A stretch of 64,000 nucleotides of DNA from Burkholderiaceae bacterium 26 (GCA_000955795.1 JYOB01000008.1:56558-120557); one strand, 5' to 3'; shown: positions 15,816 through 24,275, numbered from the stretch's first letter. The notes: generated by a model from the sequence alone, not told the origin. Program-made: numbers and translations.

Positions 15816-16184
15816 TTATTGGCTGTAGCCCCGCCACTCTACGGCAGCTAATACATCCCACGTCTGCGGATCGACATCGCGTCCCCCGAGCGACATCGAT
15901 ACGTACGCGTCAATCGCATCCACAAAGCCTTTGATGAATGCCGGCGGGAACGCGTGTGCGGACAGATGTTGAAGCTGTTCGCGCAGCATGCCCGGGCGGC
16001 ATTGGCCGTGTGAGCGCATGGCGGTGCGAGTCCGCTTCAGATATGCCTGCGCTGCGATTGCGCCGTTCAGGTAGGTGCGGTTTTTGGTGAGCCTGCCTGT
16101 GTCGGATGACGTGGGCGGTGGGCTGTGTGATGCGGGGGGAGATGGATAAGACGCGGGGCGGTTCCCGCTTGGACCATTTGGCAT
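15816..16184 (-). CDS. Conserved cassette protein, copy 2, unknown function
   Basis: 122 residues, same length as the paralogue at 3003-3371. From SSDTGRLTKNRTYLNG onward the two differ at only a few positions (for example QLSGHG versus HLSAHA, IERRGYSQ versus VEWRGYSQ), while the first 25 residues have diverged. GGAGG sits 4 bases before the ATG, inside antisense target a2. The strong conservation between copies whose RNA specificities have diverged suggests selection on the protein. No domain recognised. Confidence 0.75.
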   Translation of the reverse strand: MPNGPSGNRPASYPSPPASHSPPPTSSDTGRLTKNRTYLNGAIAAQAYLKRTRTAMRSHGQCRPGMLREQLQHLSAHAFPPAFIKGFVDAIDAYVSMSLGGRDVDPQTWDVLAAVEWRGYSQ

Positions 16185-16187
16185 AGA

Positions 16188-16226
16188 GCCTCCAGAGGTG
16201 GTTGGAGGCCCGGCAACTCATCGCCA
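16188..16226 (-). promoter_or_regulatory. C4 target a2/b2 of cassette 2, overlapping the Shine-Dalgarno
   Basis: Minus strand: b2 TGGCGA (16221-16226) and a2 CCTCTGGAGGC (16188-16198). The GGAGG in a2 is the ribosome-binding site of the gene starting at 16184. Both segments are complementary to a' and b' of the RNA at 16234-16313. Confidence 0.72.
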
Positions 16227-16233
16227 GACGAGG

Positions 16234-16313
16234 TGGCGGGCCTGACAGCGGGGCTGGCGAACCGGCTCTCTGGAGCACCGGCAGACCTTGCGGTCTCCCC
16301 ACCCGGCCCGCCG
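16234..16313 (-). ncRNA. C4-type antisense RNA, copy 2
   Basis: About 80 nt with the same closing stem as copy 1 (GGCGGGCC/GGCCCGCC) and the same internal stem AGACC/GGTCT. Here the loop is GCAA, a GNRA tetraloop, in place of UUCG. It carries a' (GCTCCAGAGAGCC, 16264-16276) and b' (TCGCCA, 16255-16260), both different from copy 1 yet still complementary to the local a1/b1 and a2/b2. Swapping one stable tetraloop for another and compensatory change of a'/b' are hallmarks of a functional RNA. Confidence 0.8.
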
Positions 16314-16355
16314 TAGTGCGTGCGTGGGTGTGCGGAGGCGATGCGCGAAGCATCG

Positions 16356-16424
16356 TCTCTCCAGAGCCACCAGTGCAGGTCGCCAAACCCGGCTGCCGTT
16401 GGTGCGGCAGCGGGATGGATTATA
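16356..16424 (-). promoter_or_regulatory. Promoter and leader of cassette 2 with target a1/b1
   Basis: TATAAT at 16419-16424 (minus strand), followed by the same GCTGCCG/CGGCAGC leader hairpin as in cassette 1, then b1 (TGGCGA, 16380-16385) and a1 (GGCTCTGGAGAGA, 16356-16368). A further hairpin CGATGC-GCGAA-GCATCG lies just beyond a1 at 16339-16355. Confidence 0.72.
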
Positions 16425-16589
16425 GCGATGGGGGCTCCGTCCAACTTCCGATTCTGTGTCTCCGGCTGCTGGGCCCCAAAGACCACGCACGCATTGCGCA
16501 ACTTGGTCCAATGCGTGCGGCGGTTGACTCTGGGCAGAGCACATCCGCCCTTCTACTCCCCGCTGTCTTCCTGCAGACGGCCGAGCGCC

Positions 16590-16941
16590 GCAGTTTTAGG
16601 CGCGTGTGTCGACCTCAAACATTCGATCTCCGCGGTCTGAGGGCGACACGCCACCGTCAGACATTGACGCATGGCCCTCAGAGGCCCGAACACGGCCCAA
16701 AAACATCCGATGCATCGGACCTGCGAGGCCCGAGCTTGGCCCTCAAACACTCGACGTTGGCCCCTTGAGGGTGACGTTCCACCGTCCGAGGGTCGAAGCC
16801 GGGTGTCAGAGGTCGAAACTTTCGAGCTCCGACGGTGGAAGGCGAGTGTTTGACACTCGCGCTCCGCCCGCAGAGGTTCAAGCTCGACTGTTGGAGGTCC
16901 ACGCTCGAGCCTCAAAGGCCCGTCATCGGCAGTTTCAGGCC
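16590..16941 (+). repeat. 21-bp-phased degenerate repeat array, cassette 2
   Basis: Units fall at 16590, 16611, 16632, 16653, 16674, 16695, then after a 2-base slip 16718, 16739, 16760, 16781, 16802, 16823, 16844, 16865, 16886, 16907 and 16928. Cores include GACCTCAAACATTC, ACCGTCAGACATTG, GCCCTCAAACACTC and flipped forms such as GCGGTCTGAGGGCG. It is more degenerate than array 1 but has the same core, the same 21-bp phase and the same mixture of orientations. It ends about 110 bp before the LysR gene. Confidence 0.82.
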
Positions 16942-17052
16942 GACGGTTGCCTTTGGACGGGGCAGGTCCGATGCAGGCGAGCCTGTCAGCAATTTCGTGT
17001 GAGGGCCGAAGGCCATCGAGACCGCCAAGGCCGCTTCGCCCTTCCTGCATCC

Positions 17053-17952
17053 CTATGCCGCGGAATGAAGATAAGCCGCCAGCTCTTCGGGCTCGCCCGT
17101 CGGGAATGCGTCTTTGAGGTGCTCGAGAAAAGCGGAAACGCGGGCACTGAGCAACCGCCTGGAAGGATAAAGCGCCCATAGCGCGATATCGGGGCCGTCT
17201 ACATCGCCCCAATGCACCAACGTGCCGGCCTCCAGATCGTGGGAGACGAGCGACACCGGCAGGCAGGCGGCGCCCACGCCAAGACGCACTGTGTCGCGCA
17301 CCATGATCAGCGACGATAAGTGTGCGACGGGCTTGATCGCTATGCGCGATTTTCCCCGGGGCCCCGTGACATCCCAGGCAGCGCTTCCAGTGCCGGGGCC
17401 GCGCAAGACGGCCGGCGCAACAGCCTTACCTGATGGCTGCTCCAGTTCCGGCGTTGCCACGACGACGAGGCGATCACGCAAGAACACGCGTCCGATCAGG
17501 CTTTCGTCCGGGTCCGGGTTGACTCGAATCACGAGGTCATACCCCTCCTCGATCATGTCGACGCCACGGTCTTCGGTCGTGACCTCCAACTGCACCTCGG
17601 GATATTTCAGCGCGAACGTGGCAACCAGCTTGCCCATGGCGATTTGGGAAAAGAGCATCGGCGCGCTGATGCGCAGACGTCCGCGTGGCCGATCGCTTCC
17701 TGATGCAATTGCCGCAGCGCTCTCGGCAATCTCGGTGAGCAGCGTGCCGGTACGCTCGTACAGCGCATGCCCTTCCTGGGTGAGCTTGAGCCCGCGAGGC
17801 CCGCGCTCAAACAGCCGAAGATCGAGACTGCCCTCCAGCTCCGAGACCCTGCGAGACAGCGTGGCCTTTGGACGCCCCGTCGCGCGCGCGGCCTCACCAA
17901 AGCTTCCATGCCGGGCAACCAGGTTGAAATCGGCAAGCGCAAGCAAATCCAT
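17053..17952 (-). CDS. LysR-family transcriptional regulator
   Basis: 299 residues. N-terminal helix-turn-helix (FNLVARHGSFGEAARATGRPKATLSRRVSELEGSLDLRLFER) and a LysR effector domain. The ATG at 17952 has GGTGG upstream; a GTG at 17961 would add three residues. It is divergent from the NmrA-like gene at 18056 across about 100 bp, a classic LysR/target arrangement, so it probably controls that gene. Confidence 0.92.
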   Translation of the reverse strand: MDLLALADFNLVARHGSFGEAARATGRPKATLSRRVSELEGSLDLRLFERGPRGLKLTQEGHALYERTGTLLTEIAESAAAIASGSDRPRGRLRISAPMLFSQIAMGKLVATFALKYPEVQLEVTTEDRGVDMIEEGYDLVIRVNPDPDESLIGRVFLRDRLVVVATPELEQPSGKAVAPAVLRGPGTGSAAWDVTGPRGKSRIAIKPVAHLSSLIMVRDTVRLGVGAACLPVSLVSHDLEAGTLVHWGDVDGPDIALWALYPSRRLLSARVSAFLEHLKDAFPTGEPEELAAYLHSAA

Positions 17953-18055
17953 GTGTTCCACCAGTGAGATACCCCGTCTATTTATAGCATCTTCCGGACC
18001 ACAGATGGATCACCTACCTTAGCTGGGAACCCAACCCACTCAAGGAGTGAACATC

Positions 18056-18919
18056 ATGACCATCCTCGTTACTGGTGCTACCGGCCGCGTCGGCCGCCAA
18101 GTCGTCAATCAGCTCGTCAACCGCGGTGCAGACGTGCGCGCGCTGGTTCGCGACCCGTCAAAAGCCGACTTCCCGGCCAGCGTGAATGTCGTGCAGGGCG
18201 ACATGCTGGATCTCGAATCGCTTCGGCGTGCCTTTGTCGGTGTCCGGACACTGTTCCTGCTCAACGCGGTTGCAGGGGACGAATTCACCCAGGCACTCAT
18301 TGCACTGAACGTTGCACGCGAATCCGGCGTTGAGCGCGTCGTCTATCTGTCGGTCATGCACGCCGAGCGCTTTGTGAACGTGCCGCACTTTGCGGTGAAG
18401 TCCGGCGCAGAACGCATGATCGAGCAGATGGGCTTCAGCGCCACCATCCTGCGTCCGGCTTATTTCATGGACAACGAGCACATGGCCAAGGACATCATCG
18501 TCAACCATGGCGTCTACCCCATGCCGATCGGCAGCAAGGGCATCGCCATGGTCGACACGCGCGACATCGCAGAAGTGGCGGCCATCGAACTGATCCGTCG
18601 GGACACGGCACCGCGCAAGCTGCCGATCGAGACCATCAACCTGGTGGGCCCCGACACGCTGACGGGCCCCGAACTGGCCTCCATCTGGTCACAGACCCTT
18701 GGCCGCCCGGTCGTCTACGGCGGCGACGATCCGACCGGTTTCGAGAACAACGCGGCGAACTTCCTGCCCAAGTGGATGGCCTATGAGATGCGCCTGATGG
18801 CGGAGCGTTATGTCAGCGATGGCATGGTTCCGCAGGCTGGCGATGTCGAGCGTCTGACCCGCATCCTGGGCCGACCGCTGCGCTCATATCGCGATTTCGC
18901 TGCCGCGCTCGCCGGCTGA
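18056..18919 (+). CDS. NmrA-family NAD(P)-binding protein
   Basis: 287 residues with the Rossmann motif ILVTGATGRVGRQVVNQL, DPSKADFP, VVYLSVMHAERF and the ATILRPAYFMDN segment. It resembles QorB/NmrA-like quinone oxidoreductases or redox sensors. ATG at 18056 with AAGGAG upstream. Divergent LysR neighbour suggests inducible expression. Confidence 0.9.
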   Translation: MTILVTGATGRVGRQVVNQLVNRGADVRALVRDPSKADFPASVNVVQGDMLDLESLRRAFVGVRTLFLLNAVAGDEFTQALIALNVARESGVERVVYLSVMHAERFVNVPHFAVKSGAERMIEQMGFSATILRPAYFMDNEHMAKDIIVNHGVYPMPIGSKGIAMVDTRDIAEVAAIELIRRDTAPRKLPIETINLVGPDTLTGPELASIWSQTLGRPVVYGGDDPTGFENNAANFLPKWMAYEMRLMAERYVSDGMVPQAGDVERLTRILGRPLRSYRDFAAALAG

Positions 18920-19050
18920 GCCCGGCCGGCGTGGGGCTCGGTCCAACCGGAAAGCCCGGCATGAAAAGCCGCTTGTTGGACTGCAGTTTTCCGGTCTTGT
19001 GCCGATTACCAGCGGTGATGGCGTGCCACACACGCATCAACATCGCCCCA

Positions 19051-19116
19051 GACAGACCGCATATTTGCCTCGTCAAACAGGCAGGCATGCGGTCTGTCGT
19101 TGTGCTCAAGACAACG
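19051..19116 (+). promoter_or_regulatory. Large leader hairpins before the diguanylate cyclase
   Basis: A perfect 12-base inverted repeat (GACAGACCGCAT at 19051-19062, ATGCGGTCTGTC at 19087-19098) encloses an inner 5-bp stem (TGCCT/AGGCA). A second hairpin (CGTTGT/ACAACG, 19098-19116) ends 2 bases before the start codon. It is either a dyad operator or a structured 5' leader that hides the start region. Confidence 0.6.
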
Positions 19117-19118
19117 AC

Positions 19119-20621
19119 ATGCCCCTTCGCCCCCTCGCCCGACGGCTGGCCACATCGGCAGGCCACCATCCCTTTATCGTTGGTGCGCTGGGGACGCTGC
19201 TGACATTGATTGTCCTGGCAATCAGTGCGCTGACACTGTGGGCCAACCGCGAAACGGCCATCGAGCACGCTAACGAAACCTCAAGGAACGTCGCTGCCGT
19301 TCTGGCAAGCCACATCTCGCGCACCGTCGACTCGGCAGATCAGTCGCTGCAGACGCTGATTGCCGCACTCGACAAACCCAGCATCCGACACCTCGATCCA
19401 GAGATCCGGCACGATCTGCTGTTCAGCCCGACAGCCTCTGCCCGGTATGTCACGGGCATGGGCGTCACAGACGACAAGGGCCGGCTCATCGACGGTTGCT
19501 GCTCCTCGACGCACCACTGGGATTTCAGCGACCGCGATTACTTCATCGTCCAGCGCGACCACGCAAACGTTGGCCTCTATATCTCCGCCGTGTATAAGGC
19601 GCGCTCTCGCGCGGGCGTGGAGGCCATTGCGCTGAGTCGAAGGATGAACCGCGCCGATGGGACGTTCGCGGGCACCGCGCTGGTGGCAATCGACCTCGAT
19701 TACTTCAAGCAGCTTCTTGACAAGCTCGATGTCGGCCCGCGTGGCATCACGGCCATTGTCCGTACCGACGGAACGCTTGTGGCGAGAAATCCGCCGCTAG
19801 GCGCAGCCCGCGCGCTCAATTTCGGCAAATCGTTGACGTTCCCGCGCATGGTGAATCAGGAGTCCGGCTTCTACGTAGCACCGTCGGCCAGCGACGGCGT
19901 GCTGCGCCTCTATACGTTTCAACGTGTGCCGGGCACACCCTTCATCGCCGTGGTGGCTCCGGCAATGAACGATGCACTTGCACCCTGGCAACGGCTGTCG
20001 TGGATCGTCGGGTTGTCGTCGCTGTCGGTCAGTCTTGCCTTCTGCGCAGGTGTCTGGCTCCTGGCTTTTGCGCTGCGGGGCCGCGTGATGGCGGAAAACC
20101 ACCTGCGCGAGCTTACGCAAACCGACCCGCTGACCGGCCTGAAGAACCGGCGCGCACTGAATGTCGCGCTAGAGAACGAGTGGGACCGCCTGCAGCGGAA
20201 TGACAGTCGCCTATCCGTGCTGTTTGTCGATGCCGACCACTTCAAACGCTACAACGACGAGCACGGGCATGCCCAGGGCGACTCCGCGCTCCAGTACCTC
20301 GCCCACTGCATTTCGAAGCATGCGCGTCGACGCGGCGACCTCGCAGCCCGATACGGCGGTGAAGAGTTTGTGGTGTTGTTGCCCGATACGGGCGAAACCG
20401 GCGCCAGGCAAATCGCTGAAGCGATACGTGCCGAAGTCGAAGGAAACCGCACCGCAGAAGGGAGCCCAGGCTTGGCTCCATTCACCGTGAGCGTCGGATC
20501 CGCTACGGCGCGCCGCTCGAGCTTCCCGTCGCTGGATGCATTGACCAAGGCCGCGGACGATGCGCTCTACGAAGCCAAGCGCAAAGGGAGAAACCGCGTT
20601 GACTACGCGACAACTCCGTAG
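19119..20621 (+). CDS. Membrane diguanylate cyclase with periplasmic sensor (dCache-like)
   Basis: About 500 residues. A transmembrane helix (about 20-45), a periplasmic Cache-type sensor, a second transmembrane helix (about 290-315) and a GGDEF domain. The active site GGEEF starts near residue 413, preceded exactly 5 residues upstream by RRGD, the RxxD inhibitory site, so product inhibition is expected. It should make c-di-GMP in response to a periplasmic ligand. The ATG at 19119 fits the membrane topology; a longer ORF from 18999 would add a non-conserved leader. Ribosome site is weak. Confidence 0.9.
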   Translation: MPLRPLARRLATSAGHHPFIVGALGTLLTLIVLAISALTLWANRETAIEHANETSRNVAAVLASHISRTVDSADQSLQTLIAALDKPSIRHLDPEIRHDLLFSPTASARYVTGMGVTDDKGRLIDGCCSSTHHWDFSDRDYFIVQRDHANVGLYISAVYKARSRAGVEAIALSRRMNRADGTFAGTALVAIDLDYFKQLLDKLDVGPRGITAIVRTDGTLVARNPPLGAARALNFGKSLTFPRMVNQESGFYVAPSASDGVLRLYTFQRVPGTPFIAVVAPAMNDALAPWQRLSWIVGLSSLSVSLAFCAGVWLLAFALRGRVMAENHLRELTQTDPLTGLKNRRALNVALENEWDRLQRNDSRLSVLFVDADHFKRYNDEHGHAQGDSALQYLAHCISKHARRRGDLAARYGGEEFVVLLPDTGETGARQIAEAIRAEVEGNRTAEGSPGLAPFTVSVGSATARRSSFPSLDALTKAADDALYEAKRKGRNRVDYATTP

Positions 20622-20638
20622 CCTCGCAGGCAGGGCGT

Positions 20639-20661
20639 GCTCGCGGCTATAACCCGCGAGC
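20639..20661. terminator. Bidirectional terminator-like hairpin
   Basis: GCTCGCGG, 7-base loop, CCGCGAGC between two convergent genes. No strong T-run, so termination is inferred from position. Confidence 0.5.
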
Positions 20662-20687
20662 AGCCCCGCATAAGCGCCACGCGCCGG

Positions 20688-21953
20688 TTATTGCAGCGTG
20701 GCCCCGCCCCCGCCGAGATACAGACCGAGCAGGCGCGCAAACTGGCCACCGTCGGTGTTGATCGTCGTCTGGTACGTGCCACCTGAGCCGAAGACGACCG
20801 CGAAGGTATGGCCGTCGCCGTATTCCTGTGTGTTGCGCAGCATGTAGTCGACTCGGTTATCGCGATAGTGCTGGTTGGTGCCGCCCGGCGTGCTGGACGG
20901 CACACCCAGGGGCGTCTGCCACCAGAGAATCGGCAACCCATTGCCCAACGCAGTCCGATAGTCCAGGTAACTGCTTTGCGACTGATGGAAATTGGGCGTG
21001 TTGATGTTGGCCTCGTCCCAGTAGAACGTGCCGCTGCGGCCCGTGCACTCCGACACCGTGGCGGCTTCGAGGCAGCCGGCGTCACGGTCACTGGTCTGGG
21101 CGACGATGAAGTCGGCCTGGTGCGCACCGGCGGCACGCATTTCCCCCGCAACCGCACTCGGTGATCCTGACCAGAACGCCGGCGGGAAGCCGATCAGCGC
21201 CTTGGGAGCGATCTGGCGCGCCATCTGCACCAGACACTGCCCGATGCCGGCGGCTGTGTTGGGCAGGCTGTTGCATTCGGGCTGGCTGTTCACCACCGCG
21301 GCCATCTGCGTTGGATCATGGTTCGGTGCCTGCGCCCACACGTAGCCCCAGAAGTCGGGCTCCAGGTTGACCAGCACGGGCGCGTTCAGGGCTGCGATGC
21401 GTTGATACATCAATCGCGCCTGGCTCCAGTACGTGTTCATGAACGTCGTGTCGGTGATGCCGCTGAGGTTGCCGTCACCGTTCTGCGCCATCTGATAAAA
21501 CGTGAACATCGGCGTTGCGCCATAGGCCTGGGCGGCCTGCGCGCTGTACGTGATGTACGCACCGTCAGGGCTGTTCCAGTAGGGCCACGAGCCGGGTCCC
21601 GCGCCTACGAGGTAGACGTCGATGATGTCCGGCCGAATGCCCTGGCTTTGCATATCCGAAATCGACTGGCCCGAACCGAGGCCGACGAGCACGCGCGAAG
21701 GCTTGCCCAACTTGGCGACGAGCGCGGCGCTGGCCGACAGGCTGGATGTGCTGCCGCCGGTGGTTCCACCTCCAGTTCCGCCGCCATTTCCACCGGTCTG
21801 GCCACCCGTGGTGCCTCCGTTGGTGCCGCCTTGCGTTCCAGTGCCGCTGCCTGTCGTGCTACTGCCCTGCGTGCTATCGGACCCGCCGCCGCAGCCAAAT
21901 AGCGCGAACGCAATCGCCGCGACGGCAATCCATCGTTGAGAAAACACGGTCAT
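20688..21953 (-). CDS. Secreted lipoprotein, possible glycoside hydrolase-like domain
   Basis: 421 residues. Signal peptide with lipobox (AFALFGCGGG), then a Gly/Thr/Ser-rich linker of about 50 residues (GGTNGGTTGGQTGGNGG...), then a domain beginning LGKPSRVLVGLGSGQ with motifs such as VLVNLEPDFWGYVW, FYWDEANINTP and LPILWWQTPLG. These acidic and aromatic motifs on what look like beta-strand ends suggest a TIM-barrel carbohydrate-active enzyme; I cannot name the family. It follows the alginate-lyase-like gene on the same strand, 63 bp downstream, so the two may act on the same polymer. AAGGA precedes the start. Confidence 0.7.
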   Translation of the reverse strand: MTVFSQRWIAVAAIAFALFGCGGGSDSTQGSSTTGSGTGTQGGTNGGTTGGQTGGNGGGTGGGTTGGSTSSLSASAALVAKLGKPSRVLVGLGSGQSISDMQSQGIRPDIIDVYLVGAGPGSWPYWNSPDGAYITYSAQAAQAYGATPMFTFYQMAQNGDGNLSGITDTTFMNTYWSQARLMYQRIAALNAPVLVNLEPDFWGYVWAQAPNHDPTQMAAVVNSQPECNSLPNTAAGIGQCLVQMARQIAPKALIGFPPAFWSGSPSAVAGEMRAAGAHQADFIVAQTSDRDAGCLEAATVSECTGRSGTFYWDEANINTPNFHQSQSSYLDYRTALGNGLPILWWQTPLGVPSSTPGGTNQHYRDNRVDYMLRNTQEYGDGHTFAVVFGSGGTYQTTINTDGGQFARLLGLYLGGGGATLQ

Positions 21954-22016
21954 CAAAAAATCCTTGAAAGAAATGGTGCATCTGATTGCCGGGGCCCTCC
22001 ATCGAGCCCGTGGCAA

Positions 22017-24275
22017 TCAACTCGCCATGAGCGACGCAACCTGGGCAGCGCTGAGCGCGCCGCGATAGATGCGGAAATCATCGATCCGGCCGCTGAAGGT
22101 CGGGTCTGTGCTGTATTGCGATTTGCCCAGCCAGTTCTGTGTGGTGCTCTCCAGGCGGAACGGGGCCTGGAACATGGCTGTGTTGGTGCTCACGGCGGCA
22201 CCGTCCACGTACAGCGTGCCGGTGGAGCCCGATAGCGTCACGGCAACATGCACCCATCGATTACTGGGCAGCTCGGTGGGGGCGTCGATGATCTGTTCCG
22301 GAGGGCCATCGCCGGGGCCATTGGCCGTCATGGCAAAGCGCATGCCGGCCCAGCCGCTGCGCAACTGCCCGCGGGGCGTCAACATCATGTAACGGTGAAA
22401 GCCCGTTCCGAAGTCAAACAGGCGGGCCCATGTTTGTGAGCCATCCCAGAACACCCACGCCGCGATGGTGAAGTCCGACACATCGACCAGGAGGTCGTTG
22501 GGCAACGCCACATATGCGCCCGAGCCGTTGAGCGAGACCGCGTTGCTGCTGCGTCCGGCGCCCCATGCCGCGCCGTTGAGCGTGCCGTTGCGCCCGTTGC
22601 CGGAGCTATCGGCTGCTGTGGTGCCACTGCCCTCATCGAAGGCGAGATGCGCAAGCAGCTGCACCGCCGTGATGGCCTTCACCTCGTTGGAGACAGCCGA
22701 TTCACCACCAATCGTTTGCGCTGTCACGACATAAAAATACGTGCCTGCAGCGGGCGGCATATCGGTATAGGTCAGCAGGTCTGTGATGCCGCTGCGAATG
22801 GTGGTGTACGGGCCACCGGCAATCGTGGCGCGCTTGACGTTGTAGCTGGTGGCGTTGCTGGTGCCCCACCACGACAACACGACCTTGCCCGCGCTGGCAT
22901 AGCCAGTGAGGCCGCTCGGTGCCGCTGCGGGTGTTCCAGGGTCGAGCGTGCACGTGAGCGTGCCGTAGCCCAACTGATCGAAGCCGCCACTGTTGGGGCC
23001 GTAGTTGCCGCCACCGCCTTCCGGCGCCACGAGGTCGGCTGCGCGCTTCGTGTAGGGCGCCGCCAGGCCTTTACGGTTGATGTAATGGTTGGCCACCAGC
23101 GCCCAGCACGGCCGGCCCAGGGCGCCGCCCTGCCCACCGGTGGACAACTGCGTCTGGATGACGCCGGCGCTGTTCTGGTACGTGACGAAGGGCACCGTGT
23201 AGAACGCGCCGTCCGGCTGCGTCAGGTTGGCTTTGGCGACGTATTCGGCGCCCGCCAGGAAGCGATTGTTGTCATAGCCGTACAAATCGATGCCCTGATT
23301 CCAGGCCATCTCGCAAATGGCGCCCGTCAAGGCAATGCCGAGCGTGGTGTGGCCCTGATCGCGGCCGGCTTCCTGCCATTGCCCGAGGTTGCCGGGGTGC
23401 ATGTAGTACACGGCTTGCCGGATACAACCGTTGCTGCCCCCGGTCTTGAAATGGGTGATGGCCTCGTTGACGAGATCGGCGTCATCACACAGCACGCCAA
23501 TGGCCAGAATGCACGCGATGTTGGCCAGGCCCCAGTTGGCCCAGTAATGCGTGTCCAGGGCGGTGTCGATACGCGTCAGGAAAGCATGACTGACAGGGTA
23601 GAAAACCTTGCGCATCATCGACTGGAACGCGGCCAGGCCGGCCGGGCTCCAGCCGCTGTAGCTGCGCATGATTTCGGCCGCGTTGGCGAACTCGTAGCCG
23701 TAGATGCCGGCGGCCAACGCCACGTCGCTGCCGCCCAGCGTCGTCAGCGTCGAGGCCCACTGGTCCAGATATTCGATGGCTTTGTCGGCGTATTGCTTGT
23801 CGTTCGACACTTTCCAGCGCAGCGCGTCGCCATAAGCAGCGGCGATGTCGTGGTAGAGCGTGCCGTAGTTCTGTCCATGCGTCGGGTCATTGCCCCGGTA
23901 GATGGCGGTTTGCGGACTCGGCTTGTTCGTCAGGCGCGTGTGGCCATTCGCAACCAGCACGTTCCAGCTATCGATCCAGGGAGACGCGTGAGCCCCCACC
24001 TTGGCGCGCATGCGCGCGAAATCCGCTTCGGTATGCAGCAGGCCGGGATGCGTGAAACTCTGGATCTGCACGGTGCCCGCGGGAGGCGCAACGGGCGTCT
24101 TGTTGATCGGGGCGCCCGGTGCGGCGGTGCTCCCGCCTGCCGTTGTCGCAGGGGCGACGCTGGCAGCGTCGGCATCGTCGCCCGCGCCACCGCAACCGGC
24201 CAGCAGCGAGGCCCCCAGCCCCATTACGAAATGTCGGCGCGAAATTTTCGCCCCGGGTTCCTGCTTGTTGCTCAT
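22017..24275 (-). CDS. Tat-exported lipoprotein: alginate lyase-like, FN3 and LamG domains
   Basis: 752 residues. Twin-arginine signal (KISRRHFVMGLG) plus lipobox (SLLAGC). Residues about 70-410 form an (alpha/alpha) lyase-like domain of the alginate lyase family (HPGLLHTEADFARMRAKV, NWGLANIACILAIGV, YYMHPGNLGQWQEAGRDQGHTTLG). Then a fibronectin-III-like module (about 445-535) and a C-terminal LamG/concanavalin-like module (about 540-750: LAHLAFDEGSGTTAADSSGNGRNGTLNG). Predicted to bind and cleave a uronic-acid polysaccharide at the cell surface. GGGAGG precedes the ATG. Confidence 0.85.
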   Translation of the reverse strand: MSNKQEPGAKISRRHFVMGLGASLLAGCGGAGDDADAASVAPATTAGGSTAAPGAPINKTPVAPPAGTVQIQSFTHPGLLHTEADFARMRAKVGAHASPWIDSWNVLVANGHTRLTNKPSPQTAIYRGNDPTHGQNYGTLYHDIAAAYGDALRWKVSNDKQYADKAIEYLDQWASTLTTLGGSDVALAAGIYGYEFANAAEIMRSYSGWSPAGLAAFQSMMRKVFYPVSHAFLTRIDTALDTHYWANWGLANIACILAIGVLCDDADLVNEAITHFKTGGSNGCIRQAVYYMHPGNLGQWQEAGRDQGHTTLGIALTGAICEMAWNQGIDLYGYDNNRFLAGAEYVAKANLTQPDGAFYTVPFVTYQNSAGVIQTQLSTGGQGGALGRPCWALVANHYINRKGLAAPYTKRAADLVAPEGGGGNYGPNSGGFDQLGYGTLTCTLDPGTPAAAPSGLTGYASAGKVVLSWWGTSNATSYNVKRATIAGGPYTTIRSGITDLLTYTDMPPAAGTYFYVVTAQTIGGESAVSNEVKAITAVQLLAHLAFDEGSGTTAADSSGNGRNGTLNGAAWGAGRSSNAVSLNGSGAYVALPNDLLVDVSDFTIAAWVFWDGSQTWARLFDFGTGFHRYMMLTPRGQLRSGWAGMRFAMTANGPGDGPPEQIIDAPTELPSNRWVHVAVTLSGSTGTLYVDGAAVSTNTAMFQAPFRLESTTQNWLGKSQYSTDPTFSGRIDDFRIYRGALSAAQVASLMAS

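Noticed and set aside
16067..16501. 144-codon minus-strand frame running through the cassette-2 leader, with a similar frame in cassette 1 (3254-3517)
   Set aside because: The frames cross the antisense RNA and targets; changes between copies follow RNA pairing rather than codons, and there is no ribosome site.
16553..17212. Long frames on both strands over array 2 giving heptad-like proteins
   Set aside because: A 21-bp period is a multiple of three and automatically gives 7-residue repeats; both strands are open and unit divergence shows no codon bias.
18920..19050. Riboswitch for c-di-GMP or similar
   Set aside because: I could not find the conserved core of any riboswitch class; only hairpins are evident.
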